Part shown: piece by piece, positions 35,171-47,565 of the stretch
How the letters are laid out: each line of letters opens with the position of its first letter
Numbering within the stretch: position 1 is the first letter of the stretch
NCBI GenBank assembly: GCA_029747015.1
Contig: JAKOGI010003085.1
Span: 1-64,000, forward strand
From: Carnegiea gigantea
Lineage: Eukaryota > Streptophyta > Magnoliopsida > Caryophyllales > Cactaceae
Reading direction: 5' to 3'
Length of the DNA: 64,000 bases
The notes under the pieces: model-generated
Told to the model about the DNA's origin: nothing
The model's database searches: none
Seen by the model: the letters and a program-made list of their open reading frames with translations, nothing else
Made by a program: the position numbers and the translations under genes

Positions 35171-37206
35171 ACCTGAATAGCATAATCAGACGCATCATAC
35201 ATCAATTCAAAGGGTTCTTCCTAGATGGGAGGATGAAGAACAGAAACAAAAGTTAATGCTTTCTTAAGCTTAGAAAATGCCTCAAAACACTCCTCAAAGA
35301 AGTGAAAGGGCACATCTTTAGCTAGCAGGTTGGACAAGGGCTTCGCTATCTTAATAAAGTCCTTAATGAAGCAACGATAGAAGCCAATATGTCTAAGAAA
35401 AGACCTCACCTCTTTTACACAAGTGAGAGGGGAAAGATTAACAATCAGATCAGTCTTAGCTTTGTTGACCTCAATTTCATGTCTAGAAATAATGGGCCTA
35501 AGACTATCCCCTTTTAACCATGAAGTGACACTTCTCCTAGTTCAAAGTCAGCTTTTTCTCCCTACACCTTTCCAACACTTTCTCAGATTAGACAGATAAT
35601 TATCAAAGGAAGACCCAAACACAAAGAAGTCATCCATGAAAATTTCCATGCATTGCTAAACTAAATCTGAGAAAATGAAAATCATGCATCTTTGAAACGT
35701 AGCAGGCGCATTGGACAATCTAAACAGCATTCGTCTAAAGGCATAAGTCCCAAATGGACAGGTGAAAGTAGTCTTCTCCTGATCCTTAGGAGCAATAGAT
35801 ATATGAGTATAGCAAGAGTATCAATCTAAAAAATAATAGAAGAAATATCCAACCAACCTCTCTAACATCTGGTCCAAGAAAGGAAGGGGAAAGTGGCCTT
35901 TTCTAGTAGCAGCATTTAATTTTCTATAATCTATACAAACAAGCCACCCAGATTGAATTCGAGTAGCGACTAACTCGTTCTTATCATTCCTAATCACAGT
36001 AATACCAGTCTTTTTAATGGGATAGATAATCCTTTGGTCTAACCATTTTAGCACTTCCTTCCTAACTACTTCCTGGAGAGTAGGGTTCAAACGCCTTTGA
36101 CAGTCACAGTAGGGCTTAACATTGTCTTCTAAATGAATTCTATGTTGCACAATAGAAGGACTAATACCCTTAATATCCCCTAGAGTCCAACCTAGGGCTT
36201 CCTTGTTCTCTCTAAGTGAGGCAATCAGTTTGTCCATTTGGTCCCGGTCTAAGTCAGAAGCAAGGATGACAGGTAAGAATTTATCGGGTCCTAGGAATGC
36301 ATATTTAAGAGAATCAGGAAGAGGTTTTAACTCAAGAATAGAAGGGGAAATAGATTTAGAAACAGCAGTGAGCAAACAGTCAACAGCAGATTGCAAGTCA
36401 TCAAACTCAAACATATTATATTCAGGCTCATCACCCACATGAAATTACTCATACTCAATAGCAAACACATCATCAAAAGCATCATTGAATACAGAATTCT
36501 CTGCCCAGTTAAGAGTTGAGAACTCCATATCATCAAAACCAGAAGGCCGTCTCTGTATGTTAAAGATGTTTAGCTCCAAGATCATGTTGTCAAAAGATAG
36601 TCTCATCATACCATTCCTGCAATTAATGAGGCCATTAGCAGTGGCCAAGAAAGGATAACTTAGAATCACTGGGACTTAACTAGCTAAATTAGACACTGTC
36701 TCTGTGTCAATCACAATAAAGTCCACTGGGTAAATAAATTCACCCACTCTAATAAACACATCCTCAACTATACCCCTTAGCAACCTAGTCAATCTATCAG
36801 CCAATTGAACAACCATTTTGGTAGGTTTCAGCTCACCTAACCCTAGTCTCTTATACTCAGTAAAGGGTATCAAGTTGACACTGGCCCCTAAATCAAGCAA
36901 AGCTCTATGAACAAGCTGGTCCCCTATGACTATAGAGGTAGTAAGGCAATCGGGGTCCTTATACTTCACCGGGATTTGGTACGAAAGGATAAAACTAGTG
37001 CTAGAGGCTAAGAAAGCCTTTCTGGGGACATTGGTAGCTCTCTTGCTCGTGCATAGGTCCTTCAAGAACATAGCATATCGAGGCATCTGCTGAATAGCAT
37101 TGAGTAAAGAAATGTTGATTTTGACTTGAGAGAAGGTCTCTCTCATCTTTTCAACATGAGCTTGGTCTTTTTTCTTAAGCCTATCGGGAAAACTAGGTAA
37201 AGGCAT
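35171..37206 (-). pseudogene. Element B pol: protease, reverse transcriptase, start of RNase H
   Basis: A single minus-strand frame runs from 37206 to 35171 with a few in-frame stops (36676, 36445, 35821 and others). In order: an aspartic protease segment ALLDLGASVNLIPF (active site normally D-[ST]-G, here DLG as in many Tat/Athila elements); PVDFIVIDTE; a linker; the RT start GWLVCIDYRKLNAATRKGHF (36438-35821 open); the catalytic box FMDDFFVFG (FMDD at 35629-35640); RSFLRHIGFYRCFIKDFIKI (35221-35409); and the RNase H start YDASDYAI, cut off at 35171. The domain order without a following integrase reflects the rearrangement. The composition fits the Ty3/Gypsy Athila/Tat group. Confidence 0.88.
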
Positions 37207-38985
37207 ATTGACTTTCTCAGAAGAAGAAGGAGAGGGAGAACTCTTAGAAGATGAAGAATCAACTGAGTTAGAGGAATCTTTCTTTTTAAGCTCCTCTTTT
37301 TTAGACGATGACTCAGAAGGAAGGTGAGTATCATAATCATTGGGAAGACCATCTGTAGCATCCCCTGGCTCACTGGAGGAACCAGTTTCTGGAGGAGAAG
37401 AAGAAGAAGAAGAAGAAGAAGAAGAAGAAGAAGAAGAAGAATTTTGGAAGAATTAGTGAGGACACCTGTAGGGTTCCTTAGGACTTCTCACTTGGTTATC
37501 AATCTCTTGACCAGAACAGAGAGATATAACTACATTCACTTTCCTCACGGGCTCACTAGGGTTACCAGAAAAAGAGGAGGCATGACCCTCAGGGTTCACC
37601 TTAGGTTGATAAGGAAAAGTGCCTAGCTCCTTAGAAGATGATGTTAACAGGAAAAACTATTTAGTCATTATTCTCATCATTCTTTCCATGTTAGCATTAA
37701 TCACCCTCTCCATATTGTTATTAATTCTCCTCTCTATTTTATGAATGTCGGTATAACCAGGAGACGGTTGAATTTGAGGTACAGGAGGTGGAGGCCTAGG
37801 TACATTGGGCACACCTAGAAAAGCCAGTCTTTGAAAGGAGTTTGAGGGGTGAGAGATGGGCTGGGAGTTGTTTCCAGAAAACACTCTAGGTTGGGACTTA
37901 GGAATCGCAACATTTGGTCCATTACTTCAAGAAAAGTTAGGGTGATTTCTCTACCTTGGATTGTAATAAGGGAAGAAAGGGTCGTTCTTAGGTCTCTGGA
38001 AGGCGATACTCCTTTGCTCTTGTCCAGTTGCTAACTGGTGAGCAAAATAAGGACAAGCACTCAAAGACTGATCTAGGGCCTGGCAATTAGAACAAGACAC
38101 TATAGAGGTCTGGGATAGCTGGGTCATCTGGGGAGATAACCCCTTCAATATGTTTTCTTAAACAACAATCTTAGACTCTAAGTAACTTACATTAGAGACA
38201 GAATGCAACCCCCCTTGCAAACCTAGAACTTAAGCTATCATCATGAGCGATTTCTCACTACATAGTTTTCTCAGCTAAGTCCTCTAGGAATTCCCAAGTA
38301 GTTGTGGCACTCTTAGAAAGAAAGCCACTATAACACATAGACTCTACCATGGTTCTAGTATGTTGGTCAAGTCCTTCATATATAATCTAGCACAAATGCG
38401 CTTGGTCTAAACCATGATAGGGACACTGGGTCAACAAATTCTTGAACCTATCAAAATATTTCCAAAATGATTCCCTATCTAGTCGTACAGATTGATTTAT
38501 TTCATTTCTTAGCTTAACAGTCTTGGCATTAGAGAAATATTTTCTTAAGAACAATCTTACAAAATCATTCCAAGAAGTTATAGAATTAGTAGCCAAGCCA
38601 TACATCCAACGTTTAGTAGAATCTTTCAAAACAAAAGGAATCAATTTCATTCGCACAACATCAATGGGGATATTAGGAAAATGCATCATAGAACAAATTT
38701 CTTCGAATTCCCTCAAAAAGGAATATGCATTCTCTATACCTGTAAATTTAGGGAGCATTTGAGTATAACGAGACCTTAATTTGAAAGTTACATTGGGTCT
38801 AAGGTCAGGTATAGTGAAACAAGATGGCAAAGCAGTCCTGGAAGGATAGAAAATATCGCTCAAAGATCTTTCTTGTGCCAGTTCTTCTAATTCAAGCTTG
38901 GGTTCTGGTTTAGGTTCTAAGTCATGGTCGGGTTCACTCCTAACAACTGGATGATTTTCAGGGTTTCTAACCCAACCAATTATGT
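37207..38985 (-). pseudogene. Element B gag
   Basis: A minus-strand capsid-type Gag frame is open from about 38985 to 38387. It carries the retrotransposon gag signature (TGIENAYSFLREFEEIC, KLIPFVLKDSTKRWMYGL, SWNDFVRLFLRKYF, RESFWKYFDRFKNLL). A TAG at 38387 replaces the Gln of the family CQIIYEGL. Downstream, 38148-37951 holds CSNCQALDQSLSACP, a zinc knuckle C-x2-C-x4-[H]-x4-C whose His is Gln here. Then follow a Pro/Gln-rich tract, a helical NNMERVINANMERMM segment (37884-37657) and a (TTC)n low-complexity stretch. A frameshift near 37200 separates it from the protease. Confidence 0.85.
37395..37440. repeat. (GAA)n microsatellite in gag
   Basis: About 15 GAA units on the plus strand. On the plus strand it gives an artefactual poly-Arg frame (37324-37626). 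On the coding minus strand it lies in the decayed Gag linker. Confidence 0.95.
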
Positions 38986-39820
38986 AAATCGCACACCCTA
39001 ACCAAAGGTTCTATTTTTGTCTTTTCTTTTTCTATTTTTTTTAGATTTCAGATTTTTTTCCTCTGCTTTTAAACCACAAAAGAAAACAAGTGAATCATAC
39101 CTGAAAAATACAAATAGAAAATGAGCAAATCTAAAACAAACCACAAACACCAATAAACGAAAAGAAAATAAGAAAATAAACTACTCCTAAACAACCCAAT
39201 TCTAAAAATAAAATTAAAATAGAAAATAAAACTTCTAAAACCAGAACTAAATATACAATAAATTCCACACAATCACAAGGGACATGAATATGTTTTTTTT
39301 TCCAAATTTGTTCTATCATCAAACTATGCAGAAAATTGCAAACAGATTATTAAGTCCAAAACTCACAGAAAAATTCAAATAGTCCCAAAAAATTCCAAAA
39401 AAATTCACAAAAACTCTAAAAGTATGCTAAATCCACAAAAAATATCAGTATAGCAAAGATCACACCAGAAATGCTTCAGAAAACTTAAACAGAATCTAAA
39501 ACTATAGAAAAATCTGCACTGTATTTTTTTGGATCAGTTCTGCCCTCTTTTTACTGCACATAAACCAAATTTGTTAGTACTATTTTTTTAGCAACAAATA
39601 AACTCTAAAAATTAAAATGAAACTAATCTAAACAAATATCAAAAATCAAAATCAAATTACAAACTTAATTTCAAAATCAAAAATAAACTAAACTAAATTA
39701 TTAAAGCGAAATAACAACTTAACTAAAACTAAAACTCATAACTATAAAACTAAAACGAAAAAGGCTCAAACGACTCTAATAACTAAACTATGACTCGACA
39801 CAACCAAATTTCACAAATCC
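38986..39820 (-). other. Element B 5' untranslated internal region
   Basis: A- and T-rich non-coding sequence between the primer-binding site and gag on the minus strand. The frames at 39069-39322 are low complexity and not supported. Confidence 0.7.
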
Positions 39821-39845
39821 ATCCCTGGTAACGATGTCAAAAAAC
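39821..39845 (-). other. Primer-binding site of element B
   Basis: On the minus strand TTTTTTGACATCGTTACCAGGG follows the LTR end ...ACTAACA (listed abbreviated: TTGACATCG...CCAGGGAT). It is a decayed version of the Athila/Tat-type site also seen in element A and fixes the gag-pol strand as minus. Confidence 0.7.
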
Positions 39846-39846
39846 C

Positions 39847-39908
39847 TGTTAGTAATTTCCACAAGTATACAGTTTATCATTGTAATAATCACGAGTATCG
39901 TCCTCAGG
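39847..39908 (-). repeat. Element B 5' LTR, distal end (left of element D)
   Basis: The last 62 bp of the minus-strand 5' LTR, ending ...ACTAACA next to the primer-binding site. It continues at 50897-52164 beyond element D. Removing D and one TCAGG joins CGTCCTCAGG to GATGAATTATG. Confidence 0.8.
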
Positions 39909-42900
39909 TGTGATAACCCAACCCAAACCCATATTTATTTATATAAATCATATTTATTTATTAATTAATCATATTTATTCATTTAATTAATCATGTTTAT
40001 TGATGTAATCACTCATGGTTATTTGTTTAATCAAATCATGTTTATTAATTCAGTTGCACTTGATTTATATATTTACCAAATTACCTTATGTCATTTAAAT
40101 TTTTCGCTTTTATTTATCATATTTAATCAACCCAGTTGGGGGATATTTCATTTGGTCTCATTTGGCAATTCAAGTTTCATTGATTGTTAATTCAAGTTTC
40201 GTTGATTGATTAAATATCAGGTGAATCGATAATAGGCCTCGATAATTATCGTTTAAGAAATTATTATTATTGTTTTTTTTAATTTTTATAACCTCACAAA
40301 AATTTAATTTTGAGTTACAAAAATTCAATCGCATACGGTTTACTTCCCTTCCCGGAGCCAAACCGTATAGGCCAATCATAGCCCAAGAAGCTTACATTGT
40401 TAACCATGATTTAAATCTAACCTTAAACTTAACCATGGTTAGCCAAAAAACTCCTTTATGGGAGGTTAAATATTAGTCAAGTTATGTTGATTCATTGCTA
40501 AGCAAGTAAAGCCCACACGCACACACATCTTCTCTCCTCTTTCTCTCTCTTTTTAAGCTCCAAGTAAGTGATCTCAACTTGGATTCTTTTCATTTTGATT
40601 TTTGCTTTTGTGATTTGGGTTTTGATCATGTTCTTTTGAAGGAAACAAGAGTTATTTTGATGTTTTTAATTGTGGATTGAGCTTGAAGCATGCTAGGATA
40701 TGGGGGTTTGCCAAGATCATGTTAGCTTAAGTCAAGTGATGGATTTAGATTGTTTTGTATATGATTTTGTAATCTTTAGTCTTATTGATGATTATGATGG
40801 TGTTTTTGGTGATTTGGAATGAGTTAAAAGTGAGTTCAAGTTGGCCATAAACTAGGGTTCTAATGATATTGCAAGGTTTAGCTCTCCTTTAATTGCAAGC
40901 ATGTTATTTGTGTATATTTGATTAAGAAATGAATTTTTAATGCATATGATTATGAAGTAAAATTGAGTATTATGGCTTAATATGGTGATGAGAAGGACCA
41001 AAGCTTTGTTAAATGATTTTCAGGAGTGATTTTAGATAAGAATTTATATGAAAAGTAAGGAGAAAACAGTGACAGTGTGGCTGTGAACTGATAGAAAACA
41101 GGGGACACTTTGCTAATAAGCTGGTAATGATCGGCCCAACTAAAAATTATGATTTTTTGTGGATAGATATATCAGTGAGGTAGCTTTCAAATACTTTTTG
41201 AATCTCATTAATCTGAGTTTTGTGAAAAACGTTACGGCTGTTTTGCTAGAACTGCACATGTTCAACTAAAATTGTCACACTTGTGTTTTAGCCCCATTTT
41301 GGGAATCCTATTCTGGGAATCATTGTATTGTAAATGAAATTCTTTGGGACTTCTTAATCTTTTCATATTGGGGTTTTATGTCTCCATTTGAGGTCAAGGG
41401 TAAAAGTTATGAATTTTTGACGTGAACTGACCTGCATTGATGCAATTTGGGCTGTTATTGCAATTTTTGTGCAGTGTATACTTCGAGAAAAATTCTAAAA
41501 CTTTTACTGTAGATTGTCCATATTATTTTCAAATTTATTGTATGATTTTATGAATTTGATTGAGTATTTTGAGTTTGGTGATTTTTGAAAGTATTTTGAG
41601 TAATTGTGTAAAGAGCAATAATAAAGATTGAGTGAGATTGATCATGCACTTATTTTGTGTATTTTAGGCCAAGTAAGGTCATTTAAGGGGGGAAACGAAT
41701 GTTATGGGGTTTAATAGGGCATTTAACTCAATTATGGAGAGAAAGGAAGACAAGTATGTATTGTGGGAGTATATTTATGAGTTATGGACTTTACAAATGA
41801 AAATACCAAGTTTAATGAGTTTAATAGCTTCTATGGTTTTCAATGACTCATTTGGGTGGAAAACTACGTTTATTGGGCTTATGAATGAAATATGAGAAGT
41901 AGAAAGAGTAATGATTCAGGAAACAGTGTTTATCAGATCAAGTTGGTGTTATATATGCCATTTTGAACCGAGATATATCTCTCTTGGCCTTAAATCCATA
42001 TTATCAGTTCGTTTCAAAGGTATCAAAAAAAAATAATCAATCTTTCATTATAACCATCATGAAGGCCTATTGCCAAGAATCATTTACTCCTGTTGTCAAT
42101 CCATTTATAACCATCAAGACCTTTTCCTTTTTAATCTCATCTATCTTATTTTCGTTTATTTTACTTTCATTTAACTTTATATTAGATTAATTACTTTCAA
42201 TTATCGAGATTTGTAGTTATCTTAGCATAACCTATCTTACAAGTTATGTGAGTTACTTACTGAATTTCTATCACAGTTATAGGTTATGTGGGTATTATTT
42301 ACTGACTACACATATCTACAATTACATTTGTGAAACAGAGTTGAGGCCTAATTTATCGTTCCCTGTTATGCATGAGCTTTATCAACTTGGAACATATTTA
42401 TCAAGTCCGAACCCATTTTAAAGACTCAAAGTGCGTTCATTGCCTGTATCTTTAAGATTCAGCAGCATTTTATCAAGTTATAATATCATTTGGTAAGTTT
42501 ACCAATGAATCAGTTTAATCAGAGATTTACCACATAATTAGTGACACCGTTAGTGGTAGGGTGACGGCTCTTCAATCAGTGATACGTCGTGATGTTAGGC
42601 TAGGGTTCCCAATCGACTGGGCAGGTGTGCACCTATTAATGGATTGTCATATCTATTAAGGGGTTCACTTACAGATAATAATGAGCAATTCAGTTTTATG
42701 TTACTTATATTTTCATTTCTATTATGAACTAAATGAACTGTAAAGGCAGATACCCATCAACAGTGTTTCTACACTCATTTTATAATATAGGAATACATGT
42801 ACTAAGTTTTAGCTCACATCTTCGAATTGTTTTCATGTTTTCCATTTTAGGTGATGAAGTATCACATGTTTCTCCATTTAGCAAGCCCTTTTAGAAGTCA

Positions 42901-43227
42901 TCAGATGCTCACAGTGGATTCAGCATAGCATGAATGTTGGGATTAATGTCAAGGTCAAGTTAGGTCTATATTCAATATACTTGTGTAGTGTGGAGTGCTA
43001 GTTAGCACATGGTATGATTAAGTCGATTGTACTGAAGTTAAACTATTATGGACTTTGGACTTGAAGTATTTCAGTTTAATAGATATTGTGATTGTGAACA
43101 TGAGTTCCAAGATTGAATGGTTTCAGTAAGCCTTATCCTTATCAGGACGGCGGTAGCACCTTCCATCATTAAGCCTTCTGTTGCGGTTATCTATGAATCA
43201 AGTAATTAGCAATTTTTGGGCATTACA
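39909..43227 (+). repeat. Element D 5' LTR
   Basis: 3319 bp, TGTGATAACCC ... GGGCATTACA. It matches 47566-50891 throughout with a difference roughly every 10-20 bases by eye, so the insertion is not recent. Frames at 40270-40476, 41704-41895 and 41963-42190 fall within it and are not genes. Confidence 0.93.
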
Positions 43228-43229
43228 GA

Positions 43230-43246
43230 TTTGGTATCAGAGGTGA
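43230..43246 (+). other. Primer-binding site of element D (initiator Met tRNA type)
   Basis: TTTGGTATCAGAGGTGA two bases after the 5' LTR. TGGTATCAGAGC is the usual complement of the plant initiator methionine tRNA 3' end. Confidence 0.85.
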
Positions 43247-45300
43247 GGTTTTAAGGGCTATTGTGAGCTATCAAGTGTTATGAGTTAGCTATCAAGGTGT
43301 GTATAAGTTATGTTGGACCAGTTAAATGAGCTATTAACTATAGGTTCATATGTATGGGCATATATGGAGGAACCATTTTCATTTGGGTGACTCAATCATT
43401 TGGTAATATCCCGAGATTTGAGCATTAGCAAAGTGGAGTGTGGAACCATTTGGGTCACCTATTAGTGAGCCATGGTCTCATTTATCTGGGAGTTGTATCG
43501 TATATTTCATTTCTCTCATTAGTTTAAATTTTTGCAATCGTGCACTTCGGGTGTGTGACCCATTGAGTTATGAACTCTGGCGTGTGGCTGTTGTGCTATT
43601 GAAGTGTTTCTCTCCATTTTAGGTATCTATTATAAGGCTTTAAGCCGGGTTTTAGTCAACTTTTAGGCAAAACTCTGTCTGTTTTACCCCAGGATTTGAG
43701 AGTTTTATTGAGGTGTGTTAATATACCTGATCTTGAGTATAGTGATGGTTGAAACCCGATGTGGGAATGCCATTTGCAACTTCTTAATGGATTAATACAG
43801 TGTCAAGTTAGATGTAAACCTTTAGATGAGGAATGCCTTGTGGGGCAATATCTTTGAGGTGAACCAGTATGAGATTCACATTACAATGGGTGCTTATGTA
43901 TGGTGATAACAATTAGCAGCTTATGGTGTATTATTTGGCATTATATGGATGGTACAAGTAAGATTAAGCTGCCATGTATGGGAATTATTTGGTCTTGACA
44001 CTAAGACCTTGCATCGACAATGCTTCCATTACTTCCTGTCATTGACTTATTTCTGCCCTAGTTACCTTGAATTGTTCAGAGGCATCATTTCTTCGCCACT
44101 AACACTCTCTTGATTTGTAATGGAGTGTTTATGAAAAATCTCATATGTGGTCTGTAGGGAGTTCTTTAAACACATCTGAGCAACCTTTCTTACAAGCGAC
44201 TGAAACCTTGACAATCATAATCGTTTAATTTTCTGTTTCCATAATGGAGCCCATAATGACCCTCGGTATGCGTTACTGTGTGATTTGTAGTACTTCCTAA
44301 GCATATTTGACCCATTCTACTTACAGTTCAGTCATCACTATGTTCATATTTTTACTGTCACCTACTTTAACTCCTTGCTTCTATTTGGGAACTATTTATT
44401 TATTGCTTACGAAGCCTTTGGTTGCTTCAGACCCAGTCATTAAGCGCCCTTTCAGGAATTAAATGGATCCATATTGTTTGTGTTTCTATAGTACTATAAC
44501 ATCATGTTGGCATACTACTCTATGGTCGTGACTGCATATCGTTACTCAAGTTATTTTGACAGTCCTTTCTTTACTAGTACAGCCTATCTTATTAATGATA
44601 AACAACGATTTGTGCTATTTCCATCTACCAATAGTTTCGGAGTTTATATACCTACCCAAGACTTCTATTTACTGTAGAATGTGTTATTGATGGATGCCAT
44701 CATGTTCATTCATAAGACTGACACCTTCATCTTGACGTATTGGCCTTTCAAATACCAGATGAATAAATTTTCCTTCTGGTGGTGTTGACCCTCATCTTCA
44801 TCAATTTACTCACATATGGGTACGTATGACTTTTCATATGCCTCTTTGATAATCTGTTAGATTTCTTCACCTCCAGTACTTAATACTCCCTCTCAACTTC
44901 ATAATGTTGTTCATTTACTTTACTATCATGACCATCATGATTAAACTGCATGTCTTGTATATGCAGGCCATTTATATGCCTTACCTCTTTCATTACGAAT
45001 CTTCGTCTTTTCATTCATTGAGTTTACATGCTGGTCCTTTATAACCAATAAAGAAATATCTTTGCAAGAGTTCATGGTGTGGTTACATCTCTTTACACTT
45101 TAGATCATCCCTTTGTCTTTTAAATTTACTAAGACCAGTAGGTAGTTGAATGTGTTATCTTTTATAAATATGCCTCTATTAGTATTGCGGGAACCATATT
45201 GATTGGGCATTCAATCTAGTTTGATTGGCATAACTTGTTATCATTACAGGGATGAACTGATTGTGTACTTATAGAAGATGACTTATAAAGATTTTAAGGC
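43247..45300 (+). other. Element D internal region, gag/protease part not recognisable
   Basis: By position this should hold gag and protease. I found no convincing motif. It is full of stops and rearranged. The 43440-43622 frame is not supported. Confidence 0.6.
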
Positions 45301-45830
45301 TGCTTTGAGAAATGAGGAAAGACTAGATGTGTGTTTCTACGAACCGAGGGAAGAAAAACCCTATTTCCACCCTAATTACACTGTGCAAGCAAGTGAGTTA
45401 TCATATCGATAATGCATTAAGTATTAGTGATATGCCAACCACACTCAGTATATACATATCCATAATTACAGTTTGTAAATTTAGAGATGTTTCATCTGAG
45501 GACATTGAGGACTATTTTTCTCTAGGAAATATTGATTTTTAGATCAACCTAGTTCTAGGTGTTCAATCCATTTTCAGAGCCCTTATCATATGACTCCCAG
45601 CAGAGTTCAAGGAACTAAAGATTTACTAAGATAAGTTGTTACAGAAGGAAGTTATTTGACCAAGTTTGTCACCTTGGGAAACCCTAGTTTTATATGTATG
45701 AAGAAGCAAGGCAAAACCTTATGGTTGTGAACTACGTACAGAGAGTTGAATAAGATCACTATCAAAAACAAGTGCCTTATACGTTGAATAAATGATTTGT
45801 AGGATTAATGCCAACAATAGAAGTCTTTTC
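45301..45830 (+). pseudogene. Element D reverse transcriptase remnant
   Basis: The short frame at 45327-45542 ends in KFRDVSSEDIEDYFSLGNIDF, given here only as landmarks KFRDVSSEDI and NIDF. It corresponds to the F-x-DVFPEDLPG...IEF linker before RT in chromoviruses. It continues through LPAEFKELK, LLQKEVI, SLSPWET, and LNKITIKNKC-like traces near 45745-45770, interrupted by several stops. These are the N-terminal RT blocks. The catalytic box was not found. Confidence 0.7.
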
Positions 45831-47130
45831 CAGGAATGATTTTAGGTTCGAATATCACACCTAAACCATGCAACCACAGTTTATCTTTTGCAAGAATGCC
45901 CTTTTATAGAAATTCTTGAAATTGTTTGCTTATCTCATCTTTAAAACTTGATACTATCCAATATTGTTTAATCTCCCTTGCATTTCAACCCGATATTTGT
46001 TATTAGCGTGATCTTCCATGTCTTTGTAAACTGATTATTAAATGTGCAATACATTTTTGTTCGACCTTATATGATTGTTAACATTCCAGTGCTCTCGACC
46101 TTTACCATCTTTATTTCATGATCATGAGTTGTAGTTCATTTTGTTGAGAGCCGATTCACACATCTACCTTGCATCTCATTTATTCATAATGATAAGCTCA
46201 CATAACTTGTTCTGAATTCATAATGTACTTTAACTCTCACTAGTGTGGGTGATTGCGATTATCATAATCCCCTTACTCTCTTTGTTTTGAACTTCAACTC
46301 CTACACATATATCTTACATTCTGATAAATAAACTTCTGCATTCTCTATGTAATCTTATTGTTGTACTCGAATTGGCTTCATATGAGCAAAGGCATGCTCC
46401 TATTGTAACTTGCTCAATCTATTTATCTATGCATTGGCACTTTGCTTGTCCAATCCATTTATCTATCCATTATACTTTGCTCGTCTAATCTATTTGTCTA
46501 TCTATTTCACTTTCCTTATCCAATCTATCTATCTATTTATTACATATTGCTTGTCCCATCTATCTATTGCACTTATCTTGTTGCTTGTGACTATAAAGTT
46601 ACCTAGTTGAAGCTCGGTCGCTTGTCATCTTATTTCCAATTCATCAGTTAAACCCGAGTATAACCGGGCCATCTTTCTCCTTGGTTGATTATTTATTGGA
46701 TCCTTTATGATCCATATTTATAAATCACAATTCTTATGGCATTATATTTTAGAATTCATGATACACCTATAGTTATCTTTATTCTAACCACCCCCTGTTA
46801 ATCCTTCCTTTATAAATCTTTTTTGGTCTCATTATTTATTTCTTTTGCTCCTAATGACTCACTTGACTACCAATTCCATCATTTTCATCTCTGACAATGT
46901 TTATTCTAGCGTCTAATTCGGACTTAGAGCAGATCTTAGACTAGTCTGATGAGGAAAGATCATTTGGTGCATTAAGAACATCAGATGAGGGGCACAATCT
47001 CAAACAATGTCTAGCGGTATTGGAGTAAGCTAGAAGAAGCATCAAGGATAATGAGATAGTTCAAATACATGCTAAGGTGACACAAGGACTATACAAGAGT
47101 CATATGGTCATTTTCACCAAAGAAGGAGAC
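45831..47130 (+). other. Element D internal region with 35-bp minisatellite
   Basis: No protein recognised between the RT and integrase traces. A tandem repeat at 46409-46572 has five units of about 35 bp (starts 46409, 46441, 46476, 46511, 46546), each TTTGCTTGTCCAATCTATTT-like followed by CTAT-rich sequence. It produces the hydrophobic frame at 46410-46610, which is not a gene. Confidence 0.75.
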
Positions 47131-47300
47131 AATCAAAGTTCAGATGAGATATAAAGTATTCCAAAGGGCTTCTCTAGTCAAGGGTGTCAAGAGACTGGAT
47201 ATCAGAGATAATTGAGTCTTTGTTACATTGGGCTTTTTGAGTCAGTATCAGAGTACTTATTAGGAAATACAATGGTTTCTATACTTATTAGTGGTCAAGA
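47131..47300 (+). pseudogene. Element D integrase C-terminal remnant
   Basis: MRYKVFQRASLVKGVKRLDI (about 47137-47196) resembles the V-F-x-R-x-SPxKGVKRFG segment at the integrase C-terminus of Tekay-like chromoviruses, followed after a stop by a degraded continuation. A chromodomain, expected next, could not be recognised. Confidence 0.6.
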
Positions 47301-47550
47301 CAGAGAACCAGTAGAGTAGAGTACCTCCTTTGCAGTAAAAAATTTTTCTTTTGAAGAGAATATCAATTTTGAACCAACGTAGTCGAGCCAGTGAATTCAC
47401 TGAGGATCTAGATACTCAGCTGCAGGATTAAGCAGTTACACACTTTAGGCTAATCATACCTTTTGGAGGGAAGCAGTGAAAACCAACTATCCATACTTCA
47501 GGTGGCATTGCATACATGATTAAAATCATAAGTTTCAAGGATGAAACTCT

Positions 47551-47565
47551 TTAAGGGGGGAAGAC
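47551..47565 (+). other. Polypurine tract of element D
   Basis: TTAAGGGGGGAAGAC directly before the 3' LTR. Confidence 0.85.

Noticed and set aside
34759..35205. 148-codon minus-strand frame
   Set aside because: Chimera of the RNase H start and antisense LTR sequence created by the element B rearrangement, not a gene.
37324..37626. Plus-strand frame with a run of arginines
   Set aside because: It is the (GAA)n microsatellite read antisense to the gag-pol strand of element B.
41963..42190. 75-codon frame also present at 49628-49858
   Set aside because: The repetition is explained by the two LTRs of element D. No stop-free extension or protein motif.
46409..46572. Regular repeats as a CRISPR array
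   Set aside because: Units are contiguous with no spacers, in a plant retrotransposon.
46410..46610. Hydrophobic peptide resembling a membrane protein
   Set aside because: Translation of the 35-bp CTAT-rich minisatellite.
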